In this document: piece after piece, positions 1 through 6,081 of the stretch
Layout of the letters: each line of letters opens with the position of its first letter
How positions within the stretch are numbered: position 1 is the first letter of the stretch
From: Actinomycetota bacterium
Lineage (GTDB): Bacteria; Actinomycetota; Actinomycetes; Nanopelagicales; Nanopelagicaceae
Direction of reading: 5' to 3'
Assembly: GCA_009704515.1 (NCBI GenBank)
Contig: WLDZ01000034.1
Span: forward strand, 1 to 8,845
Length of the DNA stretch: 8,845 nucleotides
Notes under the pieces: generated by a model
What the model saw: only the letters and a program-made list of their open reading frames with translations
The model's database searches: none
Told to the model about the DNA's origin: nothing
Position numbers and translations under genes: made by a program

Positions 1-507
1 AAACCAGGTAAGGCTCTAACCGCATGGTGTGAAGGCAAGACAGGTTTTCCTTTTGTAGATGCAGCAATGCGCCAATTGGTGCAAGAGGGCTGGATGCACA
101 ATCGCACCCGCATGGTTGTGGCCTCCTTCTTAGTTAAAGACCTGCACCTTGAATGGCAACATGGAGCAAAGTTCTTTGAAGAACACCTTGTTGATTTCGA
201 TGTGGCATCAAATGCCCACGGCTGGCAATGGACGGCAGGAACCGGCACAGATGCATCGCCTTACTATCGTGTCTTTAACCCAATCGAACAAGGAAAGAAA
301 TTCGATGGCGCCGGAACCTACATTCGTAAGTATGTTCCTGAGATTGCCCACTTATCGGATAAAGAGATTCACGAGCCATGGTTATATCTCGATGGTTACC
401 TAAATAATTACCCCGAAAGAATTGTCGATCATGCAATAGAACGAGTTGAATCTTTAGAGCGCCTCAAAGAAATCAAGATTGAACTACTCCCTCATCCGAA
501 TTCTTAG
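1..507 (+). CDS. phr: Deoxyribodipyrimidine photolyase, C-terminal FAD-binding part (5' end cut by window edge)
   Basis: This is the last 168 residues of a class I photolyase/cryptochrome-family protein, reading in frame from base 1, so the gene begins before the window. Photolyases use reduced FAD and blue light to split cyclobutane pyrimidine dimers in DNA. The sequence shows the family's FAD-domain landmarks: WCEGKTGFPFVDAAMRQL (fragment residues 9-26), GWMHNRTRMVVASFLVKDL, NAHGWQWTAGTGTDASPYYR and FNP..QGKKFD..GTYIRKYVPE, then the usual tail YPERIVDH. The asparagine four residues before the first Trp of WQW (fragment N71 and W75) matches E. coli N378 and W382, the flavin-contacting Asn and the first Trp of the electron-transfer chain, so it looks catalytically intact. 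The ending is normal for the family. The last 35 bp overlap the convergent GGDEF gene. CPD photolyase is preferred, but a cryptochrome with signalling function cannot be excluded without the N-terminal antenna domain. Confidence 0.95.
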   Translation, partial: KPGKALTAWCEGKTGFPFVDAAMRQLVQEGWMHNRTRMVVASFLVKDLHLEWQHGAKFFEEHLVDFDVASNAHGWQWTAGTGTDASPYYRVFNPIEQGKKFDGAGTYIRKYVPEIAHLSDKEIHEPWLYLDGYLNNYPERIVDHAIERVESLERLKEIKIELLPHPNS

Positions 508-1855
508 CTTGATACATTGCAATATCTGCGCGCTTTAACAAGTCACCGCGGCCATCATTATGGACATAACCGATGCTTACACCCACCGATATTTTCTGCC
601 CTGAGATCGTAAACGGATAAGAAAGAGTAGCGCGAAGTGCATATGCTCCTTCGAGCGTTTCTTCGTAGCTGCCTTTAACAATGACTCCAAATTCATCACC
701 GCCCAAACGAGCAACAACTGCTGATTCTGGAAGTGCGCGCGTAAAACGCTCTGCAATCTCTTGAAGTATTTGATCGCCCGTACCGTGGCCGTATTGATCA
801 TTGATTGGCTTAAAGCCATCTAGGTCAAGCAAAAGAAAAGCGCCTTCATTCTGACCAAATGCTGAAAGTTCGGCAACCATCCTTCTACGATTAGCTAGAC
901 CAGTTAGCTCATCTACATGTGCCAGGTAACTTTGATTGCTGAGCTGATAGCTTTTTCGCAAGATCGAAGTAATTCGAACGATAGCAAGCAAGAGCGCAAG
1001 AAAAGCTGGAACCGCAATAAGTGTTGAAATCTCTTTACTACGAAGTGCCAAAAGAGTAAGGAGTGCAACCGAGATAAGTAGAGATGCAATGAGCGTGAAA
1101 GGATGCAAAGTATGCTCGCTCTGCACTTTGTTATCTTCACACCACATAGCAAAAGCAATGAGTGCAATCCCTGCTACCCATCCAAAATCAATAATCTCAC
1201 CCATTACATAGCTGTTATGTGTTGATGTCCAAACAAATGCAAGATCCGAGCTAAGAAAAAGCGATAATCCAAAGGCGAGAGCGACATTGCGGGTACTTAG
1301 CCCATCGATGATTATTATTCGGAATACCCAGATTGCAAAAGTGGCATCAAAGAAGAGGTAAAGAATGTGCATGTAATTCTGAAAACTAAGTTGTATCAGC
1401 CCAGTTTCCCCTTTATTTGCAATGAGAATTACAAAAGTCGAGAAGAAGATGAAGAAAAGCACCAATGAATCTAGAAGCTCTGAGCGAGTAAGTTTTCTCC
1501 TGTAGTTATTTATTCGATAGAGAGCAAGCAGCACTAGCGGATAAAAGAGTAGATATCCGAAGCTTTGATATTGCTGGAGACCGATGACGGGCTCGAGATA
1601 TTGGTTGTAACTTGAGATGAGAGATCCCACCCACCAAGCCGTAATCGCAATGGAAATAGCAACGAGAGTCGTGAGATTGTTGAAAGTGGGTGCTGAAATT
1701 GTTGCGACTAATGCGGCGAGCGGGATTAAGTTGTAAAGAATAAGTTCATTTACAACGAGAGCTTCAGGGAAGGCGGTGCGTAGCCCACAGTAGAGAAGCA
1801 AGAGGCTGGGGGCTGCCCATCGGATAGCTAGGGATGAGCGCACCCCCTCATTCAA
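473..1855 (-). CDS. Membrane-anchored GGDEF diguanylate cyclase
   Basis: A 460-residue protein with a long hydrophobic N-terminal part (about nine or ten predicted membrane segments between residues 12 and 296) followed by a GGDEF domain from about 305 to 455. The domain opens with HVDELTGLANRRRM (from 313), has the metal and nucleotide motif LDLDGFKPINDQYGHGTGD (D344, N352, D353, D361) and the intact active-site loop GGDEF at 385-389. It should therefore condense two GTP into cyclic di-GMP at the inner face of the membrane. The inhibitory I-site RxxD expected five residues before GGDEF is PESA here, so product feedback through that site is probably absent. The membrane part does not match a MASE domain that I can name, and its ligand is unknown. 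The start is uncertain: TTG at 1855 follows soon after an in-frame TAA, has no Shine-Dalgarno, and GTG at 1843 (residue 5) is an alternative. It lies 44 bp downstream of the secreted-protein gene and may be read from the same transcript. Confidence 0.93.
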   Translation of the reverse strand: MNEGVRSSLAIRWAAPSLLLLYCGLRTAFPEALVVNELILYNLIPLAALVATISAPTFNNLTTLVAISIAITAWWVGSLISSYNQYLEPVIGLQQYQSFGYLLFYPLVLLALYRINNYRRKLTRSELLDSLVLFFIFFSTFVILIANKGETGLIQLSFQNYMHILYLFFDATFAIWVFRIIIIDGLSTRNVALAFGLSLFLSSDLAFVWTSTHNSYVMGEIIDFGWVAGIALIAFAMWCEDNKVQSEHTLHPFTLIASLLISVALLTLLALRSKEISTLIAVPAFLALLLAIVRITSILRKSYQLSNQSYLAHVDELTGLANRRRMVAELSAFGQNEGAFLLLDLDGFKPINDQYGHGTGDQILQEIAERFTRALPESAVVARLGGDEFGVIVKGSYEETLEGAYALRATLSYPFTISGQKISVGVSIGYVHNDGRGDLLKRADIAMYQAKNSDEGVVQS

Positions 1856-1899
1856 TGAGAGTTTGCGCGTAAATTAAAGAGGGGAAGCCTTACCTAAAG

Positions 1900-2523
1900 T
1901 TAGTTTCCGCGAGCACAGATAACTTGAGCCATCGATAGGGCTATACCAACCTCATCGGCGACATTCTTATAAGTTCCAGCAGCATTCTTCTTATCTTGCT
2001 CTGAGCGAGCTAAATTGCGAGCGAAGATACCCTTGGCACGAATCGCTGTCTCAAAGTTTCTGATACCTGTTTCATATTGCAGAATTTTTGTTCTATTTGT
2101 AGCGGCATTTGCGGTATCAGCCTTGGCTTTAGCTAAAGCATCTTTAATAATTAAAATCTTAGCTTGGTAGTCAGCAATATCGATTACAGCCTGATCGGCC
2201 TCAGCCTTCCACTTTGCGATATCGAGATCAATCTGAGCGATAGTTGCATCTGTTTTTGCTTTCGCGACTGGCAGTGAGTTCTTTGATTTGATGTAAGACG
2301 CCGCAAGATTGACACAATCTCTAGAGAGCCAAGTTAACTTAGAGTTCTTAACGATTGGGTTCTTTGCACATCGGTAGGTTGTTCCGCCAGATTTGGTGGT
2401 TGCTCCTGATTTAGAGCAAGCAACACCATTACTTACCTTGGTAGCAGCATTCGCTGGGATAGCTATAAGTGATCCAGCAACCATTACTGCAGCTAGTGAA
2501 GTGAGAGCAACCTTGCGAAACAT
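1900..2523 (-). CDS. Small secreted helical protein with four cysteines, function unknown
   Basis: A 207-residue exported protein that I do not recognise as a named family. The start at 2523 is chosen because GGAGG (2529-2533) sits six bases before this ATG and it opens directly with a classic signal peptide: MFRK, a hydrophobic stretch, then ANA|A with predicted cleavage after residue 26. An upstream in-frame extension to 2571 would bury the signal peptide. The mature N-terminus has a compact Cys/Gly segment, C36-x15-C52-x17-C70, with a KLTW motif (62-65). It resembles short cysteine modules seen in many actinobacterial exported proteins. Residues 75-200 are rich in Ala, Lys, Asp and Ile and look like long helices or coiled coil (AKAKADTANAATNRTKI), and a last cysteine C203 lies four residues from the end. 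It is probably extracytoplasmic. Its own promoter is suggested by TATCAT at 2553-2548. The GGDEF gene follows on the same strand, but no functional link is shown. Confidence 0.85.
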   Translation of the reverse strand: MFRKVALTSLAAVMVAGSLIAIPANAATKVSNGVACSKSGATTKSGGTTYRCAKNPIVKNSKLTWLSRDCVNLAASYIKSKNSLPVAKAKTDATIAQIDLDIAKWKAEADQAVIDIADYQAKILIIKDALAKAKADTANAATNRTKILQYETGIRNFETAIRAKGIFARNLARSEQDKKNAAGTYKNVADEVGIALSMAQVICARGN

Positions 2524-2547
2524 ATAAACCTCCGTAGTTATGCTCCC

Positions 2548-2553
2548 ATGATA
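2548..2553 (-). promoter_or_regulatory. Possible -10 box of the secreted-protein gene
   Basis: TATCAT on the minus strand lies about 24 bases before the ATG at 2523 and upstream of the GGAGG ribosome site, giving a plausible short leader. No convincing -35 is seen 17 bp upstream (AAGGAA), so this is weak. The 81-bp gap from the dehydrogenase gene upstream makes a separate promoter reasonable. Confidence 0.3.
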
Positions 2554-2604
2554 CCGAGGGGCCTCAGCCATTCCTTGGTTATTTGCCGTGAAATTGGTGT
2601 GAAT

Positions 2605-3363
2605 TTATCTCTGTCGACGACGGATCTGGATTCCCATACGGCGAACAATATGGCGTGGTGCCAGTTTTGTTAGTAGTCGAAGGAACTTGTATTGCAATCC
2701 TGGAACGCTGACAGCCTTTCCATTCTTTGCATCTCTCCACCCTGTTCGCACCATTTCATCAACATCTAGCCAAAGAAAGCCAGGTAGCTCGCTCATCTTC
2801 ATACCTGCACGCTGATGAAATTCGGTGCGTGTAAAGCCCGGACATAACGCAGTCACTGTTACCCCACGACTTTTCATTTCTGTGTGAAGTGACTCTGAAA
2901 GAACTGTGAGATAAGACTTTGATGCGCTGTAATGCCCACCCGCAATAAAGCTTGCTACTGAAGAAACATTCACGATAATGCCTGACTTACGCGCTTTCAT
3001 CTGCGGCAAAACCGCATGAGTCAATCGCATAGGAGCACGGACCAAGACATCAAGAACATTTTGCTCTTGCTCAATAGTGCTTCTGGTAAATGATTCATTG
3101 AGTCCATAACCCGCATTATTAACAAGAACATCAATCTGGTGCGATGCAATGTACGCTTCGATTTTTTCACAATCGAGCGATACGTCAGCTGGCAGAATTT
3201 CAACTTCAACACCGTATTTCTGTCGAAGCGATGCAGCACGTTCATTAAGTTTTACGACATCTCTGGCATTAAGCACGAGGTTATAACCTTCACTCGCAAG
3301 TAAACGAGAGAAGGCTTCACCAATTCCGACAGTTCCACCTGTGATTAACGCCCACTTTGCCAT
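2605..3363 (-). CDS. Short-chain dehydrogenase/reductase (classical SDR, DltE/COG0300-like)
   Basis: A 252-residue classical SDR, the usual length for the family. The Rossmann NAD(P)-binding motif TGGTVGIG is at residues 8-15, NNAG at 82-85, the catalytic Ser at about 135 (NVSSVASF) and the YxxxK pair at Y145/K149 (YSASK), so the active site is complete. N33-A34-R35 at the end of the second strand suggests NADP rather than NAD; this is an inference. CPGFTRTEF (174-182) is the typical post-catalytic loop. The C-terminus is strongly basic (RRMGIQIRRRQR), which could favour contact with membrane or nucleic acid. Substrate cannot be told from sequence. The ATG lies only 2 bp after the stop of the saccharopine-dehydrogenase-like gene (TAA-TC-ATG), and an AGGGG ribosome site lies inside that gene, so the two are very probably co-transcribed and translationally coupled. 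This hints at work on related metabolites. Confidence 0.93.
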   Translation of the reverse strand: MAKWALITGGTVGIGEAFSRLLASEGYNLVLNARDVVKLNERAASLRQKYGVEVEILPADVSLDCEKIEAYIASHQIDVLVNNAGYGLNESFTRSTIEQEQNVLDVLVRAPMRLTHAVLPQMKARKSGIIVNVSSVASFIAGGHYSASKSYLTVLSESLHTEMKSRGVTVTALCPGFTRTEFHQRAGMKMSELPGFLWLDVDEMVRTGWRDAKNGKAVSVPGLQYKFLRLLTKLAPRHIVRRMGIQIRRRQR

Positions 3364-3365
3364 GA

Positions 3366-4589
3366 TTAAACCCCTAGCCCCGCAGGATCTTCATCACGAA
3401 TATGCCAACTACTTCCATATTCTTCTATGAGATCTAAGAACGGTTTCGGCTCTAACCACTCAGGACCTACAACACCTAGCGGTTTCCAGGTTCCGTTAGC
3501 AATGAGTTCGAGCGCAATCACGGGATTAATTGCGGTCTGCCAGACAACTGCCTGATCACCATAATTCTTCATCGACCATTCATTGTCAACTACGTTATAG
3601 ATATAGCAGGCATAAGCTTTGCCCTCTTTATCTTTACCAGCGATATGCGCGCCTGCACATGTCTTGCCGTGCATCATCGGCCCAATTTTGGCTGGATCAG
3701 GCAGTAACGAAGCAAGGAAATCACGCGGAGCAATCTCCATTCCGCGATAGTTGACTTTCTCTTTCTTTGATAAACCCAGAGCATGAATCGTCTTTAGCTT
3801 TTCAATGAAGTCATTACCCAAACCATATTTAAAGGTAACTTTCTTAGCTTTTACCTTCTTTGGAATCAGCACAACTTCTTCGTGCTCAACATCGACACAT
3901 TCGACCGGCCCAATACCTTCAGGGAAATCAAAGGTCACACCGCCAGTAAATGGTTTGGCGGTATGAAAACCACCGTTCTCCCAAATAAGCGGTGGGTTGA
4001 GGCACTCTTCAATTGTTGTCCAAATTGAGAACGATGGTGCGAACTCATATCCATCGACTGTGAGATTAGAACCATCAAGGATAGTAACCGCATCAATTTC
4101 ACTAAAGAGATAATCCTGGGCATAACGAGCGAAGATATCGCTCATGCCTGGTTCGATTCCGATACCAACGAGAGCAAAATTGCCTTGCTTCTCCCATTCA
4201 GCATGGGTTGCAAATTGTTCATCACCTAACATGACACCGACCTTATTGAATGGATCGGTTGGATGAGCAACAGAGAGCGACATCGCCATATCAATGTAGT
4301 TAACACCTGCGTTCTTTGCAGCGTTAAAGATATTCATAACAAATCGTGGGTCGACAGCGTTAACAACAACATCGGGTGCAACCTTACGAATAAGTCCTTC
4401 TAACGCGACCAGATCGCCGGCATCCACCCCCAAAGCGGAAAATCGTGAGTCTTGGATCTTTGAAGTGACAGCTTGCGCACGCGCCAAATCGTAATCAGCA
4501 ATCACCATTTCGGTGATAAATGATTTACGAGAAGCGATATTTGCGATTGCACTGCCTACTCCACCTGCGCCGATAACGAGCGCTTTCAT
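3366..4589 (-). CDS. Saccharopine dehydrogenase-like / carboxynorspermidine dehydrogenase-like oxidoreductase
   Basis: A 407-residue NAD(P)-dependent oxidoreductase of the LYS9/saccharopine-dehydrogenase fold, the family that includes carboxynorspermidine synthase of Vibrio and many actinobacterial homologues. The N-terminal dinucleotide motif GAGGVG is at residues 7-12 of the chosen start, followed by VIADYDLARA. Further family-typical stretches are DPRFVMNIF, NYIDMAMSLS, LVGIGIEPGMSDIFARYA, FAPSFSIWTTIEECLNPP, FPEGIGPVECVDVEHEEV and NEWSMKNYGDQAVVWQT. Members couple an amino acid with a carbonyl by reductive amination or reverse this; the exact substrate is unknown. The start at 4589 puts the Rossmann strand at the very N-terminus and has AAAGG nine bases upstream. 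The more upstream in-frame ATG at 4628 lies in the promoter region and lacks a ribosome site. No carboxynorspermidine decarboxylase (nspC) lies beside it, so a polyamine role is not supported by context. It heads a two-gene unit with the SDR. Confidence 0.9.
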   Translation of the reverse strand: MKALVIGAGGVGSAIANIASRKSFITEMVIADYDLARAQAVTSKIQDSRFSALGVDAGDLVALEGLIRKVAPDVVVNAVDPRFVMNIFNAAKNAGVNYIDMAMSLSVAHPTDPFNKVGVMLGDEQFATHAEWEKQGNFALVGIGIEPGMSDIFARYAQDYLFSEIDAVTILDGSNLTVDGYEFAPSFSIWTTIEECLNPPLIWENGGFHTAKPFTGGVTFDFPEGIGPVECVDVEHEEVVLIPKKVKAKKVTFKYGLGNDFIEKLKTIHALGLSKKEKVNYRGMEIAPRDFLASLLPDPAKIGPMMHGKTCAGAHIAGKDKEGKAYACYIYNVVDNEWSMKNYGDQAVVWQTAINPVIALELIANGTWKPLGVVGPEWLEPKPFLDLIEEYGSSWHIRDEDPAGLGV

Positions 4590-4592
4590 GGG

Positions 4593-4654
4593 GGTAGCCT
4601 TTCGATTCTTATAGCCCCGAGCGGGCATATGAGTGAATTAAAGGGAAGGCTACC
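4593..4654. repeat. 9-bp perfect inverted repeat around the operon promoter
   Basis: GGTAGCCTT at 4593-4601 and AAGGCTACC at 4646-4654 are exact reverse complements separated by 44 bp that contain the predicted promoter of the saccharopine-dehydrogenase-like gene. The predicted transcript would include only the proximal arm, so this is more likely a DNA-level site, or chance, than an RNA hairpin. Confidence 0.4.
4608..4637 (-). promoter_or_regulatory. Promoter of the saccharopine-dehydrogenase-like/SDR operon
   Basis: On the minus strand TTCACT (4637-4632; 4 of 6 matches to TTGACA) is followed after 18 bp by TATAAG (4613-4608; 5 of 6 to TATAAT). This predicts a start near 4601, a leader of roughly 12 bases with AAAGG, then the ATG at 4589. 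The spacer contains the 10-bp palindrome CCCG-AG-CGGG (4616-4625), a possible operator. Confidence 0.5.
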
Positions 4655-4715
4655 TATACCGCTAACCTTTGCCAAGCACATCGCATCAATCGCCCCTGAA
4701 TGGTTAATGTGATTT

Positions 4716-4788
4716 GTCCCCGTAGCTCAGTGGATAGAGCAACCGCCTCCTAAGCGGTAGGTCGCAGGTTCAACTCCCGCCGGGGACA
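4716..4788 (+). tRNA. tRNA-Arg (anticodon CCU, reads AGG)
   Basis: A full 73-nt cloverleaf can be drawn. The acceptor stem GTCCCCG (4716-4722) pairs perfectly with CGGGGAC (4781-4787), with discriminator A4788. The D stem is GCTC/GAGC (4725-4728/4737-4740). The anticodon stem is ACCGC/GCGGT (4742-4746/4754-4758) around the loop CTCCTAA, with anticodon CCT at 4749-4751. The T arm is GCAGG-TTCAACT-CCCGC (4764-4780). This matches tRNA-Arg decoding AGG. One T-stem pair is mismatched (A4766 against C4778), and the T loop has A rather than G after TTC. The 3' CCA is not encoded (ACACA follows), as is usual in actinobacteria. The gene stands alone between a divergent operon upstream and a convergent MFS gene downstream. 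Confidence 0.95.
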
Positions 4789-4803
4789 CAAGAAATTTGT
4801 ACC

Positions 4804-4821
4804 TAGTTTTAGTGAAAACTA
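4804..4821. terminator. Possible weak bidirectional hairpin between tRNA-Arg and the MFS gene
   Basis: TAGTTTT-AGTG-AAAACTA forms a perfect 7-bp stem with a 4-base loop in the 37-bp gap between two converging genes, where a shared terminator would be expected. The stem is AT-rich and no clear T-run follows on either strand, so it is not a textbook intrinsic terminator. Confidence 0.35.
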
Positions 4822-4825
4822 ACCG

Positions 4826-6043
4826 TTAAATCTCACGAACCTTGATGTATTTAGATTGCAGTGCAACGATAAAGAAAAGCACTACTGGGAACGCGAATGC
4901 AATAGGAAGTGATGAAATTTCGGCAATGCCACCCATCAAGGTAGGTCCTGCAAAATAAGCGCCGAAGGCGATTAGTCCAACACGCGCTAGCCCGACTGAA
5001 GGAGCGACGCCCTTTACCGATGCTGCAGCGAGATAGAAGGCTGGAAAGAATGGTCCGATACCAAACCCGGCAGCTGCAAAACCAAAACAAACAATCACAA
5101 GGCCTAGCATCTGGTGAGTATCAGAGATCGGAATTCCGATTGCTAGTGAAAGTCCCCACATAGTTCCACCGAATATCCCACCGTATTTCACCGTCTTTAC
5201 ATGTCCCCACATCTCAAAGAAGCGATCTCCAACCAAACGGCTGACAATCATCGCGATAGAGAAAGCTGTAGCTGCAGCGGCAGTTAAACCCTTACCGATA
5301 CCCATGTGATCTTTAAGCAGGATGCCGCTCCAGTCGAATGCACCACCTTCAGGAATCAAGGAACAGATAAGTCCGATACCGAGTGCCCACAAGACAAGTG
5401 ATTGCTTACCAAAGAGTGGAACCTTAGATTCAGTTGTTGTTCCTTCTTCTCCTAAATGTCCATCAAGATCAGGTGGAAGAAGGAAGTGTGTGACTACAAA
5501 GTAGGCGAAGAATGTGAAGATAGAGATGAGATATAAATTCTCTCGTGGAGTTAAGAAATTTGCGATTGCTCCACCAAATAGCGTTGCAGCAAATGCACCA
5601 ATGCTCCATAACGCGTGGAAACTCGACATCCAACGGCCCTGGGTATGACGTTCAATTTCAACTGCTTGTCCGTTGAGTGCAACATCCATAAATGGAACAC
5701 TGAAACCCATAATGAACAGACCGATTGCTAAGACTTCGACATTAGATGAATACCCCATGATAAATACGCCAACAGGTAAGAGAACCCCTGAAATGCGAAT
5801 AACTATTTGAGATGAATACATATGCACAACTCGACCTGCAAGTTGTGCACCTGGAATTGCGCCTGCAGTACTCGCTAGAAGGAGTAATCCAAATTGACCA
5901 TCACTAAGAGCAAGCGCATCTTTGAATTCAGGAATGCGCGGCACCCATGCGATACCTGCAAAACCAAGGAGAAAGAAAGATGCCCAGACTGCATTGCGAG
6001 CACGAATTCCTCGCTGATAAATCGTCAAAGTGCTCGAAGACAT
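4826..6043 (-). CDS. MFS transporter, YbjJ/fucose-permease-like
   Basis: A 405-residue protein with about twelve hydrophobic membrane segments, the normal size for the major facilitator superfamily. The first half carries family-typical stretches WVPRIPEFKDALALSDGQFG (residues 32-51), a degenerate motif A-like loop (AGRVVHMYSSQIVIR) and, after segment 4, MDVALNGQAVEIERHTQGR followed by MSSFHALWSIGAFA. The last two closely resemble the YbjJ-type branch of MFS, whose substrates are mostly unknown (sugars or drugs are suggested for relatives). A hydrophilic, acidic loop (DLDGHLGEEGTTTESK) joins the two halves. It acts in the cytoplasmic membrane. The ATG at 6043 lies 38 bp after the DUF6671-type gene and should belong to the same operon. 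It has no Shine-Dalgarno, but TAGCGT six bases upstream may give an extra leaderless transcript. Whether it imports or exports cannot be decided here. Confidence 0.93.
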   Translation of the reverse strand: MSSSTLTIYQRGIRARNAVWASFFLLGFAGIAWVPRIPEFKDALALSDGQFGLLLLASTAGAIPGAQLAGRVVHMYSSQIVIRISGVLLPVGVFIMGYSSNVEVLAIGLFIMGFSVPFMDVALNGQAVEIERHTQGRWMSSFHALWSIGAFAATLFGGAIANFLTPRENLYLISIFTFFAYFVVTHFLLPPDLDGHLGEEGTTTESKVPLFGKQSLVLWALGIGLICSLIPEGGAFDWSGILLKDHMGIGKGLTAAAATAFSIAMIVSRLVGDRFFEMWGHVKTVKYGGIFGGTMWGLSLAIGIPISDTHQMLGLVIVCFGFAAAGFGIGPFFPAFYLAAASVKGVAPSVGLARVGLIAFGAYFAGPTLMGGIAEISSLPIAFAFPVVLFFIVALQSKYIKVREI

Positions 6044-6049
6044 GTGGCG

Positions 6050-6055
6050 ACGCTA
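6050..6055 (-). promoter_or_regulatory. Possible leaderless -10 box of the MFS gene
   Basis: Minus-strand TAGCGT fits TANNNT and is followed by exactly six bases (CGCCAC) and then the ATG at 6043. That spacing gives a transcript starting at the start codon. No Shine-Dalgarno is present, which fits a leaderless start, but no good -35 is seen. Confidence 0.3.
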
Positions 6056-6081
6056 TCTCATAATGTGCGAAATTGGGAGAG

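Noticed and set aside
1856..1899. Possible terminator between the secreted-protein and GGDEF genes
   Set aside because: The AAGGCTT palindrome has no loop or T-run and does not form a credible intrinsic terminator.
2524..2571. Upstream start for the secreted protein
   Set aside because: It would put 16 residues ahead of a textbook signal peptide, and GGAGG clearly marks the ATG at 2523.
4590..4628. Thirteen-residue N-terminal extension of the saccharopine-dehydrogenase-like protein (ATG at 4628)
   Set aside because: It overlaps the predicted promoter and transcript start, has no ribosome site, and the Rossmann strand begins right at the later ATG.
4716..4788. tRNA-Arg as an integration (att) site for a mobile element
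   Set aside because: No integrase and no repeated copy of the tRNA 3' end was seen in the window; flanking genes are ordinary metabolism and transport.
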